This document shows, one piece after another, positions 7,962-16,870 of a stretch of 33,475 nt of DNA; positions within the stretch are counted from its first letter, which is position 1; each line of letters starts with the position of its first letter. Source of the stretch: an uncultured Bacteroidales bacterium (lineage in GTDB: Bacteria; Bacteroidota; Bacteroidia; Bacteroidales; FEN-979). Where the stretch lies: contig CAIMWF010000004.1 in NCBI GenBank assembly GCA_903845055.1, forward strand, positions 1 to 33,475, read 5' to 3'. Made by a program: the position numbers and the translations under genes. The notes below the pieces were generated by a model, which saw nothing but the letters and a program-made list of their open reading frames with translations, was not told where the DNA came from and did no database searches.

Positions 7962-10460
7962 ATGACCGGACCCGGCTATACGGTTTCTGAGATTGCCTCC
8001 ATCTGCCAGGGGGAGATACACCCGGCCGGCAGGCATGAAGGGTTGGTTCTCGACTTGCTCATAGACAGCCGCAGCCTGATACACCCGGATCACTGCCTTT
8101 TTATCGCGCTGGTTTCCGATCGCAACGACGGTCATAACTACATTCCCGAACTCTGTGAAAAGGGGGTGGGAACCTTCCTGGTTTCAAAACTCCCCGATCT
8201 TTCCCCGGCAGCCGTAAAAAACAACCCTTCCTTTATCCTGGTGGCCGATACGCTTGTCGCCCTCAGGCAACTCGGTGCCTGGCACCGCCGGCAATTCAGC
8301 ATACCAGTAATTGCCGTAACCGGCAGCAACGGGAAAACGATCGTCAAAGAGTGGCTTTTCCAGCTGCTGAGCCCGGATCACAAGGTGATACGCAGCCCGA
8401 AAAGCTATAATTCGCAGGTGGGCGTTCCGCTTTCGGTATGGAAGATGACTGCTTCACACGACCTGGCGGTTTTTGAAGCCGGTATTTCAAAACCGGGCGA
8501 GATGGAAAGTCTCGAAGACATCATCCGCCCGACGATCGGCATATTTACCAACATCGGCCATGCCCACGATGAATATTTTACCGGCCAGCGCCAGAAGGTG
8601 GAGGAAAAACTGAAGCTTTTCAGCCGCGCCTCCGCGCTCGTTTACTGCGCCGACCATACAGCGATAACCACCTGTCTCCGCGAAGTTGAGGCTTTCCGCC
8701 ACCTCCGCACCTTCACCTGGAGCCGGAACCAGGTTGCCGACCTGCGGATCACGGCCACGGAGAAAGAGGGAGGACGAACCCTGGTCAGGATGATGTCAGG
8801 GATGGAGACGCATTCCTTCGTGATCCCTTTTCCCGATGATGCCTCTGTTGAAAACGCTATCCATTGCATTGCAACGATGCTTTACCTGGGTTACGCTGCC
8901 GATGTCATAGCATCCCGGTTATCCCTGCTGCAGCCTGTCGCCATGCGCCTCGAACTCAAAGAGGCCATCAACCACTGCTCCCTGATCAACGACAGTTATA
9001 ATTCAGACATCAATTCGCTGGCCATTGCCCTTGATTTCCTCGATCAGCAGAACCAGCAGATGCAAAAGACCGTCATTCTTTCCGACCTGCTTCAAACCGG
9101 CCGCGACAAGGATGAACTATACCGGGAGATCGCCTCCATGCTTGTTTCAAGACGGATTACCCGCCTGATCGGCATCGGCCGCGACATGGTGCATCATGCC
9201 GGGAAGTTTCCCATGCACAAGGACTTTTTCCCGGCCACGGACGATTTCCTGCAGCATTTCCCGGTCTCCTCCTTCCAGCATGAAACCATCCTGCTCAAGG
9301 GCGCCCGGATCTTTGAATTTGAGAAAATCAGCCAGGTGTTACAGCAAAAGGCCCATGAAACGGTCATGGAGGTCAACCTCGACGCGCTGGTCCACAACCT
9401 GAACCATTACCGTTCGCTGCTGAAGCCCGGCACCACCGTCATGGCCATGGTGAAGGCATTTTCATACGGGAGCGGGAGCTATGAAATCGCAAATGTGCTG
9501 CAGTTCCACCGCGTCGGGTACCTTGCCGTTGCCTATGCCGACGAAGGGGTTGAACTGCGGAAGGCCGGGATCCGCCTGCCCGTGATGGTAATGAGCCCCG
9601 AGGAGGAGAGCCTCGACACCCTCCTGAAGTTCAACCTTGAACCCGAAATTTACAACCTCCACATCCTGCGTTTGCTTGAAGAGGCCATCGCCCGCAACCA
9701 GACCGCAATCCAGCAGCAGGTGCGTATCCATATCAAGCTGGACACGGGAATGCACCGGCTTGGGTTTTCACCCGGCGAACTGGAACCGCTGGTAAAACGG
9801 CTTCAGTCGAATCCCGACCTCCACGTACAGTCGGTTTTTTCGCACCTGGCAGCCAGCGAGGATCCCCCGGAAGATGATTTCACCCGCGGACAGATCCGCC
9901 TTTTTGAGGAGATGAGTGCCAGGATCACCGGCATCCTCGGTTATCCGGTGCTGCGTCATATCCTGAATTCTGCCGGGATCCACCGGTTCCCCGAAGCCCA
10001 TTTCGACATGGTCAGGCTTGGCATCGGCCTGTACGGCGTGGGGAGCAACCCGGCCGAGCAGGAAAAACTGAGGAATGTCAGCACCCTGAAAACCGTGATC
10101 ACCCAGGTAAAAACCATCGCGGCGGGCGATACGATCGGATACAACAGGAAGGGAATTGCAAAGGAGGAGATGGTGATCGCCATCATCCCGGTAGGATATG
10201 CCGACGGGCTGAACCGCAGGCTTGGCAATGGCCGCGGAAGATTTTACATCAGCGGTAAACCGGTACCGGTGGTCGGGAACATCTGCATGGACCTGACCAT
10301 GATCGACGTGACCGGACTGATGGTGAAGGAGGGCGACGAAGTGATCATTTTCGGGGATGACCATCCCCTGGCAGGGCTCGCCTGCGAAATGGGAACCATC
10401 CCCTACGAGGTCCTTACCTCCATTTCGCGTCGTGTGAAGCGGATCTATTACTATGAATGA
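7962..10460 (+). CDS. murF-alr: Fused MurF ligase / alanine racemase
   Basis: This is one 832-aa chain with two peptidoglycan enzymes, an arrangement common in Bacteroidota. The N-terminal half (about residues 1-460) is MurF, which joins D-Ala-D-Ala to the UDP-MurNAc-tripeptide: its ATP loop is VTGSNGKT (Lys125), and the NDSYNSDINS block follows later. The C-terminal half (from about 465) is a PLP-dependent alanine racemase: the PLP lysine is Lys498 in MAMVKAFSYGSG, the second catalytic residue is Tyr727 in TIGYNRKG, and LGIGLYGVG and VGNICMDLTMID are further family blocks. One oddity is that the MurF P-loop continues TIVKEW rather than the common TTTK. Both halves look intact. It probably forms an operon with pdxA. 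Confidence 0.93.
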   Translation: MTGPGYTVSEIASICQGEIHPAGRHEGLVLDLLIDSRSLIHPDHCLFIALVSDRNDGHNYIPELCEKGVGTFLVSKLPDLSPAAVKNNPSFILVADTLVALRQLGAWHRRQFSIPVIAVTGSNGKTIVKEWLFQLLSPDHKVIRSPKSYNSQVGVPLSVWKMTASHDLAVFEAGISKPGEMESLEDIIRPTIGIFTNIGHAHDEYFTGQRQKVEEKLKLFSRASALVYCADHTAITTCLREVEAFRHLRTFTWSRNQVADLRITATEKEGGRTLVRMMSGMETHSFVIPFPDDASVENAIHCIATMLYLGYAADVIASRLSLLQPVAMRLELKEAINHCSLINDSYNSDINSLAIALDFLDQQNQQMQKTVILSDLLQTGRDKDELYREIASMLVSRRITRLIGIGRDMVHHAGKFPMHKDFFPATDDFLQHFPVSSFQHETILLKGARIFEFEKISQVLQQKAHETVMEVNLDALVHNLNHYRSLLKPGTTVMAMVKAFSYGSGSYEIANVLQFHRVGYLAVAYADEGVELRKAGIRLPVMVMSPEEESLDTLLKFNLEPEIYNLHILRLLEEAIARNQTAIQQQVRIHIKLDTGMHRLGFSPGELEPLVKRLQSNPDLHVQSVFSHLAASEDPPEDDFTRGQIRLFEEMSARITGILGYPVLRHILNSAGIHRFPEAHFDMVRLGIGLYGVGSNPAEQEKLRNVSTLKTVITQVKTIAAGDTIGYNRKGIAKEEMVIAIIPVGYADGLNRRLGNGRGRFYISGKPVPVVGNICMDLTMIDVTGLMVKEGDEVIIFGDDHPLAGLACEMGTIPYEVLTSISRRVKRIYYYE

Positions 10461-10482
10461 CCATTACCTTGAAAAATTCGCT

Positions 10483-10490
10483 TATTTTTG
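10483..10490 (+). promoter_or_regulatory. Predicted -7 element (TATTTTTG) for the first GT2 gene
   Basis: This is a perfect TAnnTTTG match, 18 bases before the ATG at 10509. It marks the likely start of the GT2/GT-C transcription unit 10509-14558. An in-frame TTG at 10488 overlaps the element, which argues against that codon as the start. Confidence 0.5.
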
Positions 10491-10508
10491 CCCCCTGACC
10501 AGCCGACT

Positions 10509-11252
10509 ATGGAATCCCGAACGTTAAGCATATTAATCCCGGCTTACAACGAAGCAGCCACCATTCACCACATCCTGGACAAGATCCTTGCGGTTGAACT
10601 TCCGTCAGGGGTGCAGAAAGAGATCATCATTGTGAACGATTTCAGCACCGACAAGACGATCGCGGTGGTGGAATCCTATATTTCCGGACATCCGGGCTGC
10701 GATATCCGGCTTTACAGCCAGCCGAAAAACCATGGCAAAGGCGCCGCGCTGCACCGGGGGATCAAAGAGGCCACGGGTGAGTTCATCATCATACAGGATG
10801 CCGATCTCGAGTACGACCCTGCCGATTACAATGTACTGCTGAAACCGGTCCTGGATGGCTTCGCCGATGTGGTTTACGGCTCACGCTTCATGGGAGGAAA
10901 ACCCCACAGGATTCTCTTTTTCTGGCACTCCATCGGGAACAAACTGCTCACGGTAATCTCCAACATGTTCACCAACCTCAACCTTACCGACATGGAGACC
11001 TGTTACAAGCTTTTCCGTGCCGAACACCTGAAACAGATCCGTTTCAGGGAGAACAGGTTCGGGTTCGAACCGGAGGTAACCTCCAAGATCGCCCGTTTCC
11101 CGAAAATCCGCATCTACGAAGTCGGGATCTCCTACTACGGACGTACCTACGAAGAGGGAAAGAAGATCGGGATGAAAGATGCCGTGCGGGCTGTATGGTG
11201 CCTCATTAAATATAACATATTCGACCGGAAGTACCTTAACACGGGCAACTGA
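10509..11252 (+). CDS. GT2 glycosyltransferase, DPM1-type (polyprenyl-phosphate sugar synthase-like)
   Basis: The protein is 247 aa with a GT-A fold and no membrane segments. The nucleotide-sugar block is [13 protein letters not shown], the DxD-like metal site is DADLEYD, and [27 protein letters not shown] and [18 protein letters not shown] are blocks typical of the short DPM1/ALG5-like GT2 group. Such enzymes move a sugar from a nucleotide donor to polyprenyl phosphate on the cytoplasmic face, giving the lipid-linked sugars that GT-C enzymes use outside. The neighbouring GT-C proteins fit that role, but the sugar and acceptor are not readable. ATG 10509 was chosen because the -7 element lies just before it. 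The next gene starts 46 bases downstream. Confidence 0.85.
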   Translation: MESRTLSILIPAYNEAATIHHILDKILAVELPSGVQKEIIIVNDFSTDKTIAVVESYISGHPGCDIRLYSQPKNHGKGAALHRGIKEATGEFIIIQDADLEYDPADYNVLLKPVLDGFADVVYGSRFMGGKPHRILFFWHSIGNKLLTVISNMFTNLNLTDMETCYKLFRAEHLKQIRFRENRFGFEPEVTSKIARFPKIRIYEVGISYYGRTYEEGKKIGMKDAVRAVWCLIKYNIFDRKYLNTGN

Positions 11253-11298
11253 CCGGTTCACCGGCCACCGGGACGATGAGCAACGACATATCCTGAAC

Positions 11299-12783
11299 AT
11301 GGTCCAGATGCCTGCTCTTTTCATTACCCTTTACAGCCCCTTCTCCATGGTACTGGCGGCAGCAGCAGTCATACTGCTGTGGCGGCTGTTATCTGCCCTC
11401 TTCCGTTTTCCTGTTGCGCTCGTCACCACCTTGCTGATCCTGGCAGGGACCAACCTTACGGGACAGATTTTTACGGCCCCTCTTTCCGCGAATGTCATCC
11501 TTTTCCCGCTTTACCTGCTGGTAATCCTGCTGACGATTCAATTTCAAGAAGGCCGGAAATGGCTCCCATTGTTCCTGCTCTTTCCCGGGATGATCGCAAT
11601 TGCATTCCTGGGCGCCACGGGGATCTCCATGATTTTATTCCCGGTTTTCGCAATTTTCAGCAAATCTCACCCGCTGCGGCTGACGCCGAAAACACGGGGG
11701 CAGCTGATGTTCCTGGGTGCCATCGCCCTGGTCTGCTCACTCCTGAGGCAGTTCGCGGCCTTCACCGATCCTGTTGCGGTCCTCTTTCCCGGTTATCCGG
11801 ACGGGAGTCACTTCCTTGCCGGGCCGGTTAACATCCACCGGGTATTGTTTTCCATCCAGAATGGCTGGCTGGTATACACCCCCCTGGTGGTCCCGGCAAT
11901 TGCCGGGTACTGGTTCCTGGCGCGGGATAACCGCGAATATTTCGCCGCTGCATTTCTGGTCCTGGTCGTTTCACTGGCAGACGCCGGCGGAATCCCGACC
12001 TGGTTTTTCCCCGGCCGCTTCGGGTATCCATACCTCGTTGAGACCTATGCCCTGCTCAGTCTGCCGCTGGGTTCCCTGGTGCAAAGGTTGTGGAACGGCA
12101 GGGCGAAACTCCGCGTCATTCTCTTCACTGTGTCGATCCTGCTGATCACCCTGAATCTTTTCCAGGAGTGGCAGTTCAGCCGGGAAATCCTCCGGCCCGG
12201 GAGGATGACCCCGGCCTGGTATGCCGCCACTTTCGGTAAAACCCGCATCGACCCGCATGACCAGGGGTTGCTGAGACCATGTTTTCCCACGACACCCGAC
12301 TCCATCCCTGCCGATCCGCCGTTAACCTGCAAGAGCCTGGCACGGTTTGATTTTGAGCAGCCGATGGCCGAGTGCGGACCATCGCAGCTTGAGCGCGCGG
12401 CGCATTCGGGGAAATACGGCCTGCTGATGAACGAACAACGGAGGTTTTCACCCGGGCTGAAGATCTCCATGAAAGATCTGGCCTGCGGCGATTCCTGCTG
12501 GCTCAGGGCAGGAGGATATTTTTATTATTCATGTACCCCGGCGGCCAGCAAGGTCTTCCTGGTGATCACCTGCATTCACATGGGTAATCCCTACAAATAC
12601 CGGGTCGTCGACCTCTCCTCCGACCGGTTCCATCCAAAACAATGGAATCACGTTGAGATGAGTTATCTCGTCCCGTTTCCAGTCGACACGGATGACCAGT
12701 TGCAGGTCTATTTTATGAATTGGGGGGACCAGGAGTGTTTCATCGACGATTTCGACATCAACCTCTGTAAAACGGCACCATGA
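11299..12783 (+). CDS. Polytopic GT-C-like protein lacking its catalytic N-terminus, with C-terminal beta-sandwich domain
   Basis: The protein is 494 aa with about eight membrane segments in residues 10-320. It is a paralogue of the 592-aa proteins encoded at 12780 and 16871. Shared blocks are LAGTNLTGQI, NGWLVYTP (NGLFLYNP in the neighbour) and WFFPGRFGYPYLVE (WFFGGSFGSRPFVE in the neighbour). It starts about 130 residues later in the alignment, so the first membrane segment and the SDxxxYYxYLPATF loop, where GT-C enzymes carry the catalytic acid, are absent. Residues 350-494 are a soluble domain shared with four other proteins here. The frame is open upstream to 11179, but that part lies inside the GT2 gene and carries no family sequence, so I chose ATG 11299. 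The stop overlaps the next start (ATGA). Probably non-catalytic, possibly a partner subunit. Confidence 0.7.
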   Translation: MVQMPALFITLYSPFSMVLAAAAVILLWRLLSALFRFPVALVTTLLILAGTNLTGQIFTAPLSANVILFPLYLLVILLTIQFQEGRKWLPLFLLFPGMIAIAFLGATGISMILFPVFAIFSKSHPLRLTPKTRGQLMFLGAIALVCSLLRQFAAFTDPVAVLFPGYPDGSHFLAGPVNIHRVLFSIQNGWLVYTPLVVPAIAGYWFLARDNREYFAAAFLVLVVSLADAGGIPTWFFPGRFGYPYLVETYALLSLPLGSLVQRLWNGRAKLRVILFTVSILLITLNLFQEWQFSREILRPGRMTPAWYAATFGKTRIDPHDQGLLRPCFPTTPDSIPADPPLTCKSLARFDFEQPMAECGPSQLERAAHSGKYGLLMNEQRRFSPGLKISMKDLACGDSCWLRAGGYFYYSCTPAASKVFLVITCIHMGNPYKYRVVDLSSDRFHPKQWNHVEMSYLVPFPVDTDDQLQVYFMNWGDQECFIDDFDINLCKTAP

Positions 12784-14558
12784 AAAAGAAGTCAATGATA
12801 TCGCGTGGCGCCCTTGAGGAAATTCTCGTCTTTTCCACGCTTTTCGTGGTTTGTCTGTACCTTGCCGCGCAGCTCAATTTCATCGGCGGAAAGCCGCGCG
12901 GGGCCGGGGTGTTCGCTTCCGACAAAAGCATCTATTACGTATACCTGCCGGCAACCTTCATTTACGGGTGGGACGTAAATAAATTTCCCCGACACTGCGA
13001 TACCATCTACAAAGGTTTTATCCTCGACTATAAAACAGGTAAGATCGTCAATAAAATGACCTGTGGCGTGGCCCTGCTGTGGACCCCTTTTTTCCTCGTC
13101 ACCCATGCCATCGCCACCGTTTTCAACCTGCACCCCGATGGTTTTTCCGATTTTTACCAGGAGATGGCGCTCATTCCCCCGGTCTTCTTCCTGGTGCTGG
13201 GACTTTTTTTTACAAAGCGGTTCCTACGGTATTATTTCCCGCCCCCCGTTGTTTACACCTGCCTGCTGTTCCTGCTTGCGGGGACGAACCTGTTCTATTA
13301 CGGACTGGTGGAGGGTCTCATGTCGCATGTCCATTCATTTTTCCTGTTTGCACTTTATCTTTACCTCCTGAAGAAATTCCACGGCGATCCCGGCCGGTCG
13401 CTGAAACTGTTTGCCGCGATCAGCGCCACGGTCGCCCTTGCCATCCTGGTCAGGCCCACCAACCTGGTCATCCTCGCCTGGTTTTTCCTGCTCGATGCCG
13501 CGAACCTGCAGGAAATCGCCAAAAGGATACGCATCTTTTTCCGGACTGAATACCTGCTGACTTTCGCCCTCATCGTCTTCCTGGTTTTCCTGCCGCAGCT
13601 CATTTACTGGAAATATGTTTCGGGCAGCTTCCTGCACTATTCTTACGGTAAAGAGGGCTTCTTCTACTGGAAGAACCCGGTGATCCTGCCCCTGCTGTTT
13701 TCGCCGTTCAACGGGCTGTTCCTCTATAACCCGATGGTGCTGCTTTTCGTGGCAGGCGCTTCCTGGATGATTTTCCGCAGGAAGGCGAACGGGTTGGTGC
13801 TTCTGTTCACCTTTGCCCTGGTTGCCTGGATTTCGGGTTCGTGGCACATGTGGTTTTTCGGAGGCAGTTTCGGCTCAAGGCCCTTTGTGGAATACGATGC
13901 GATCCTGTCGCTCGGCTTTGGCTTTTTCCTTGCGGAAACCGCACGGCTGAAGAATCTGTTCACGCGGTCGCTGGTGTTGCTTTGCATGATCATTTTCAGT
14001 TATTACAACCTGAAACTGGTATACCACAACAGCTGGTACACCGGTTCGGTCTGGGACTGGGATGCCTATAAAAACCGCCTGGAGGATGCATCCATCCTGC
14101 ACTTTTCAAAAGACAGCTACACCTACATCAACGATTTTGAGAATATCTCCTTCGAGCCGGCGATCGTGATTTCAAACGTCTGGTATCATTCGCGCAATAT
14201 TTCGGGGCTGGTCGATTCAAGATATGAGTATTGCGGCGTATACCGGCGCGGCATGAACGCGATCCTCGACCACCCTGCCGGTCATATCACGGCTGGTCTG
14301 TGGGTCAGCCCCGTCGGTTCCGATTCAACCGATGTGGTGCTGGTAGCCTCCATCGAGGACGAGCAGCACCATCCCTGGTTCTACAGGATCATGCCGGTGA
14401 ACAGGTCGGGAACAAAGACGGGAACCTGGTCGGAAGTGCGGCTGTCGTTTGCAATCCCGCACTGGCTCAGCGAACCCGAATACACGCTGAAGATCTACCT
14501 CTGGAATGTTCACCACCATACCTTTTACCTGGATGATGTCCGCGTGAAAATTGAATAA
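12780..14558 (+). CDS. GT-C-type membrane glycosyltransferase with C-terminal beta-sandwich domain (paralogue 1)
   Basis: The protein is 592 aa. After a first membrane segment (about 15-35) comes an extracytoplasmic loop with SDKSIYYVYLPATF; Asp48 is the likely catalytic acid of a GT-C fold. Around ten further membrane segments run to about residue 425, with the motifs LVRPTN, FSPFNGLFLYNP and FFGGSFGSRPFVEYDA. The soluble C-terminal domain (451-592) opens with NDFEN and closes with YLDDVRVKIE. It resembles the protein encoded at 16871 from end to end (same length, same motif order). GT-C enzymes use polyprenyl-linked sugars, which the adjacent GT2 could supply. It is translationally coupled to the previous gene by a 4-base overlap and converges with the next gene at an 8-base gap. 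Donor and acceptor are unknown. Confidence 0.78.
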   Translation: MKKKSMISRGALEEILVFSTLFVVCLYLAAQLNFIGGKPRGAGVFASDKSIYYVYLPATFIYGWDVNKFPRHCDTIYKGFILDYKTGKIVNKMTCGVALLWTPFFLVTHAIATVFNLHPDGFSDFYQEMALIPPVFFLVLGLFFTKRFLRYYFPPPVVYTCLLFLLAGTNLFYYGLVEGLMSHVHSFFLFALYLYLLKKFHGDPGRSLKLFAAISATVALAILVRPTNLVILAWFFLLDAANLQEIAKRIRIFFRTEYLLTFALIVFLVFLPQLIYWKYVSGSFLHYSYGKEGFFYWKNPVILPLLFSPFNGLFLYNPMVLLFVAGASWMIFRRKANGLVLLFTFALVAWISGSWHMWFFGGSFGSRPFVEYDAILSLGFGFFLAETARLKNLFTRSLVLLCMIIFSYYNLKLVYHNSWYTGSVWDWDAYKNRLEDASILHFSKDSYTYINDFENISFEPAIVISNVWYHSRNISGLVDSRYEYCGVYRRGMNAILDHPAGHITAGLWVSPVGSDSTDVVLVASIEDEQHHPWFYRIMPVNRSGTKTGTWSEVRLSFAIPHWLSEPEYTLKIYLWNVHHHTFYLDDVRVKIE

Positions 14559-14566
14559 CCCGTTTT

Positions 14567-16048
14567 TTATTTCCTGATCACCTTTACCAGGACGGTTTTT
14601 CCATCGTCGAACAGGATTACCGGCAGCCCTCCCCGCAATGGGATAAGGGTGATATCCTCCCTGAAAACATAATAGTAGCCAGCTGCAATGGAGGGCCCGT
14701 CGCGCGTGACCGGTTTCAGCCAGGTCATGCCCCCCGTTTCGCGGTAGAAATTCAGCGTTGGTTCAAACGGCCATGAAATGGCCAGGGTGACGGGTCCGGG
14801 ATGTTCATGCAGACGGACCTCCTTCCCGAGGAGAGCCAGGACATGCCCCGACTCCTTGTCGTAGTTCCAGTCGAGGAAGGTGGTGGAGGAAAATACGGCA
14901 AAGGTGTGAACGACCGCTGCGATGGCGAGCAGCATTGCCAGGGTGAGCGGGATGAATTTGGCGTTCATTTCCCGGTAAAGTTTTGCAACCAGGAATCCCA
15001 GGCAAAGCATGAACATCGGGACGAAAAGCAACCCGTAACGCCTGATCAGCAGTTTGGTGCCAAGGAGGTAAAATTGTGAAACATTGATTAAAACGGTCAG
15101 CATCAGCAGCAGGAAAACCAGGAGCAGGATGCGGTCTTCGTGCAGTAGTGCCTTGCTTTTCTTCAGGAACATCACGGCCAGGATGACTGCTGCCGGAACC
15201 ATAACGGCAACCACCAGGATTTGGATAAGAATTTTGCCCCAATGGGCATAGCCTGCCCCGTAAAAAAAGGTTTCAGCCAGGCTCCCGACCGTATCGTGCC
15301 AGAAACCGGATTCGCCCCCGTAAAAAAACTGGTCGGCCACAACCAGTTTCCTCACCGGCCCTGCCAGGATGAGGCCAAGTACCACGAAAACGACCAGGTT
15401 GATCAGGTTGATCCTGGCGAGAACCCTGGTTTTCGTGGAATAAAGTTCGCCGTTCACCCGGCACTCAAGCAGGTGCCATAGGTTTACGGTCGCCACCAGC
15501 GCCAGCAGGTAATTAAGCATGGTGAAATGGCTGAACACCCCGAGGCAGGCAAAGAGGACCGACCAGAGATAATTCCCATATCCCGGGCGGCTTGTATACC
15601 GCACCAGGAAAAAAATGCTGGTCACCAGGAAACAGTAGGAGAGACCGTTTCCCCTCGCCAGCGCAAAGAAGTCGAGCAGGTAGGGATTGCACGTTGCCAG
15701 CGCGAAGACGGGCAACATCACCCAGGGCTCCAGTTTCCGCAACAGCAGCAGGGTAAAACCCAGGAAACCGGCCAGGGCCAGAAGGTTCGGCAATCGCAGG
15801 ATGATCACCGGGCTGCCGAAAACCCATGAAAGGAATTTCATCAGCAGCGTATTGAGCAGGTGGTTGTTGGGCGAAGCGACCTTGTAGCTGAAAATATCCG
15901 CAAGCGGCGCGGTTACAAAGCGATTGTAGGTAAAACTCTCATCATGCGTAAAAGTGGAGGTAACGGCCTTTTGAATGACCATGCCCAGCAAAAGCACCGC
16001 CAGCACATCAATCAGAACCCACGAAAAAACCTTTGCCTGCTTTTCCAT
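14567..16048 (-). CDS. GT39/GT83-like membrane glycosyltransferase (493 aa)
   Basis: This is a polytopic membrane protein with roughly 10-12 hydrophobic segments. After the first one (about residues 8-28) comes the catalytic-loop motif THDESFTYNRF with Asp36-Glu37, the position of the acidic pair in PMT/ArnT-like GT-C enzymes. It is followed by SPNNHLLNTLLMKF, frequent in Bacteroidota relatives. The C-terminal ~90 residues after the last segment are soluble and unlike the beta-sandwich domain of its neighbours. ATG 16048 is preferred over an in-frame TTG at 16057 because the sequence MEKQAKVFSW gives a normal short cytoplasmic start. The gene faces against its neighbours and has its own promoter-like element. 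Substrates are unknown. Confidence 0.8.
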   Translation of the reverse strand: MEKQAKVFSWVLIDVLAVLLLGMVIQKAVTSTFTHDESFTYNRFVTAPLADIFSYKVASPNNHLLNTLLMKFLSWVFGSPVIILRLPNLLALAGFLGFTLLLLRKLEPWVMLPVFALATCNPYLLDFFALARGNGLSYCFLVTSIFFLVRYTSRPGYGNYLWSVLFACLGVFSHFTMLNYLLALVATVNLWHLLECRVNGELYSTKTRVLARINLINLVVFVVLGLILAGPVRKLVVADQFFYGGESGFWHDTVGSLAETFFYGAGYAHWGKILIQILVVAVMVPAAVILAVMFLKKSKALLHEDRILLLVFLLLMLTVLINVSQFYLLGTKLLIRRYGLLFVPMFMLCLGFLVAKLYREMNAKFIPLTLAMLLAIAAVVHTFAVFSSTTFLDWNYDKESGHVLALLGKEVRLHEHPGPVTLAISWPFEPTLNFYRETGGMTWLKPVTRDGPSIAAGYYYVFREDITLIPLRGGLPVILFDDGKTVLVKVIRK

Positions 16049-16061
16049 CAAACACAAATTC

Positions 16062-16080
16062 TAAATCGTAAATCGTAAAT
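16062..16080. repeat. Short tandem repeat, 7-base unit TAAATCG
   Basis: Two full copies and a partial third copy of TAAATCG lie in the divergent gap 16049-16170. Such short AT-rich tandem repeats are frequent between Bacteroidota genes. No function is evident. Confidence 0.5.
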
Positions 16081-16113
16081 TGGGATTCGTCACCCGTCAT
16101 TTGTTTCCGGGCT

Positions 16114-16121
16114 CAAAGTTA
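16114..16121 (-). promoter_or_regulatory. Predicted -7 element (TAACTTTG) for the minus-strand GT gene
   Basis: On the minus strand this reads TAACTTTG, a perfect TAnnTTTG match, 65 bases upstream of the ATG at 16048. Only 16 bases separate it from the plus-strand element at 16138, giving back-to-back promoters. Confidence 0.45.
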
Positions 16122-16137
16122 TGAGTAAAATTGTTTT

Positions 16138-16145
16138 TACCTTTG
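16138..16145 (+). promoter_or_regulatory. Predicted -7 element (TACCTTTG) for the gene at 16171
   Basis: This is a perfect TAnnTTTG match, 25 bases before the TTG at 16171 and 58 bases before the alternative ATG at 16204. Confidence 0.45.
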
Positions 16146-16170
16146 AATCCGTGAAATATCCTCTCCATCC

Positions 16171-16803
16171 TTGAAAAATATCACAAGTCATCCCGGTTCA
16201 GAGATGTTTTTTTCCCTCCTTTCAGCAGCAGGTTTGCTTTCACTGTTTATCGTACTGAACAGCTATCTCCATGAAGGCTCCCTTGAAAAAAGCAGGAAGG
16301 CGGGTGAATTTCACGAAACAGAGCACCTCACCGACACGGCCGGGATGGTTACCAGCCGGGTGGCTTTCCACGATTTTGAAGCCGGCGACCCTGCCGATCC
16401 GGCCCTGCATCTTGCTGCCATCGGCCACACGGGAAAGCAGTCGCTGAAGATGAGTTCCGCCATGCCGTTTTCCCCGGGACTGTGGACCCGTTTCAGGGAC
16501 CTTCCTGCCGGCGGGCATGGCTGGATCCGCGCGACCGGGTACGTTTGGTTTTCCTGCTTGCCGGGGGATGTGAAATGCAGCCTGGTTGCCACCTGCAACC
16601 ACCAGGGAGCCAATTTCAAATACATGTTCATCGCCCTTGAAAAGGAAAACCTCGTGCCCAATCGCTGGAACAAAATAACCATCGACTACCGCATCCCTGA
16701 ACCTCCCCTGGGGGAGGATATCCTGCAGGTCTATTTCTGGTACCGCGGGAACGGGGAGATGCTGGCGGATGACATCGGGGTGGAGTTGCTGAGGGTTAAA
16801 TAA
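16171..16803 (+). CDS. Membrane-anchored stand-alone beta-sandwich domain protein
   Basis: The protein is 210 aa from a TTG start, or 199 aa from ATG 16204. One membrane segment near the N-terminus (FFSLLSAAGLLSLFIVLNS) is followed by a linker. Residues 67-210 are homologous to the C-terminal domains of four GT-C proteins in this window: HDFE at the start, FSPGLWTRF, GWIRATGYVWFSC, NRWNKITIDY, DILQVYFW and ADDIGVELL at the end. The pattern of short beta strands suggests a jelly-roll, possibly carbohydrate-binding, but no binding residues can be assigned. I slightly prefer the TTG because it gives a charged Lys-Asn start like the paralogues and follows the -7 element at normal distance. The ATG is also possible. 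Confidence 0.68.
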   Translation: MKNITSHPGSEMFFSLLSAAGLLSLFIVLNSYLHEGSLEKSRKAGEFHETEHLTDTAGMVTSRVAFHDFEAGDPADPALHLAAIGHTGKQSLKMSSAMPFSPGLWTRFRDLPAGGHGWIRATGYVWFSCLPGDVKCSLVATCNHQGANFKYMFIALEKENLVPNRWNKITIDYRIPEPPLGEDILQVYFWYRGNGEMLADDIGVELLRVK

Positions 16804-16870
16804 AACTCAAACACAGGGGCACGGAGCGTGCAGAGGACAAAGTCTTAAAACCAATGAAAAGAGAGCAAAC

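Noticed and set aside
11179-11298. Upstream extension of the truncated GT-C-like gene into the GT2 gene
   Set aside because: The translation resembles no part of the family and overlaps the conserved end of the GT2 gene in another frame.
14559-14566. Possible terminator in the T-rich stretch between the convergent genes
   Set aside because: There is a run of T residues but no stem before it on either strand.
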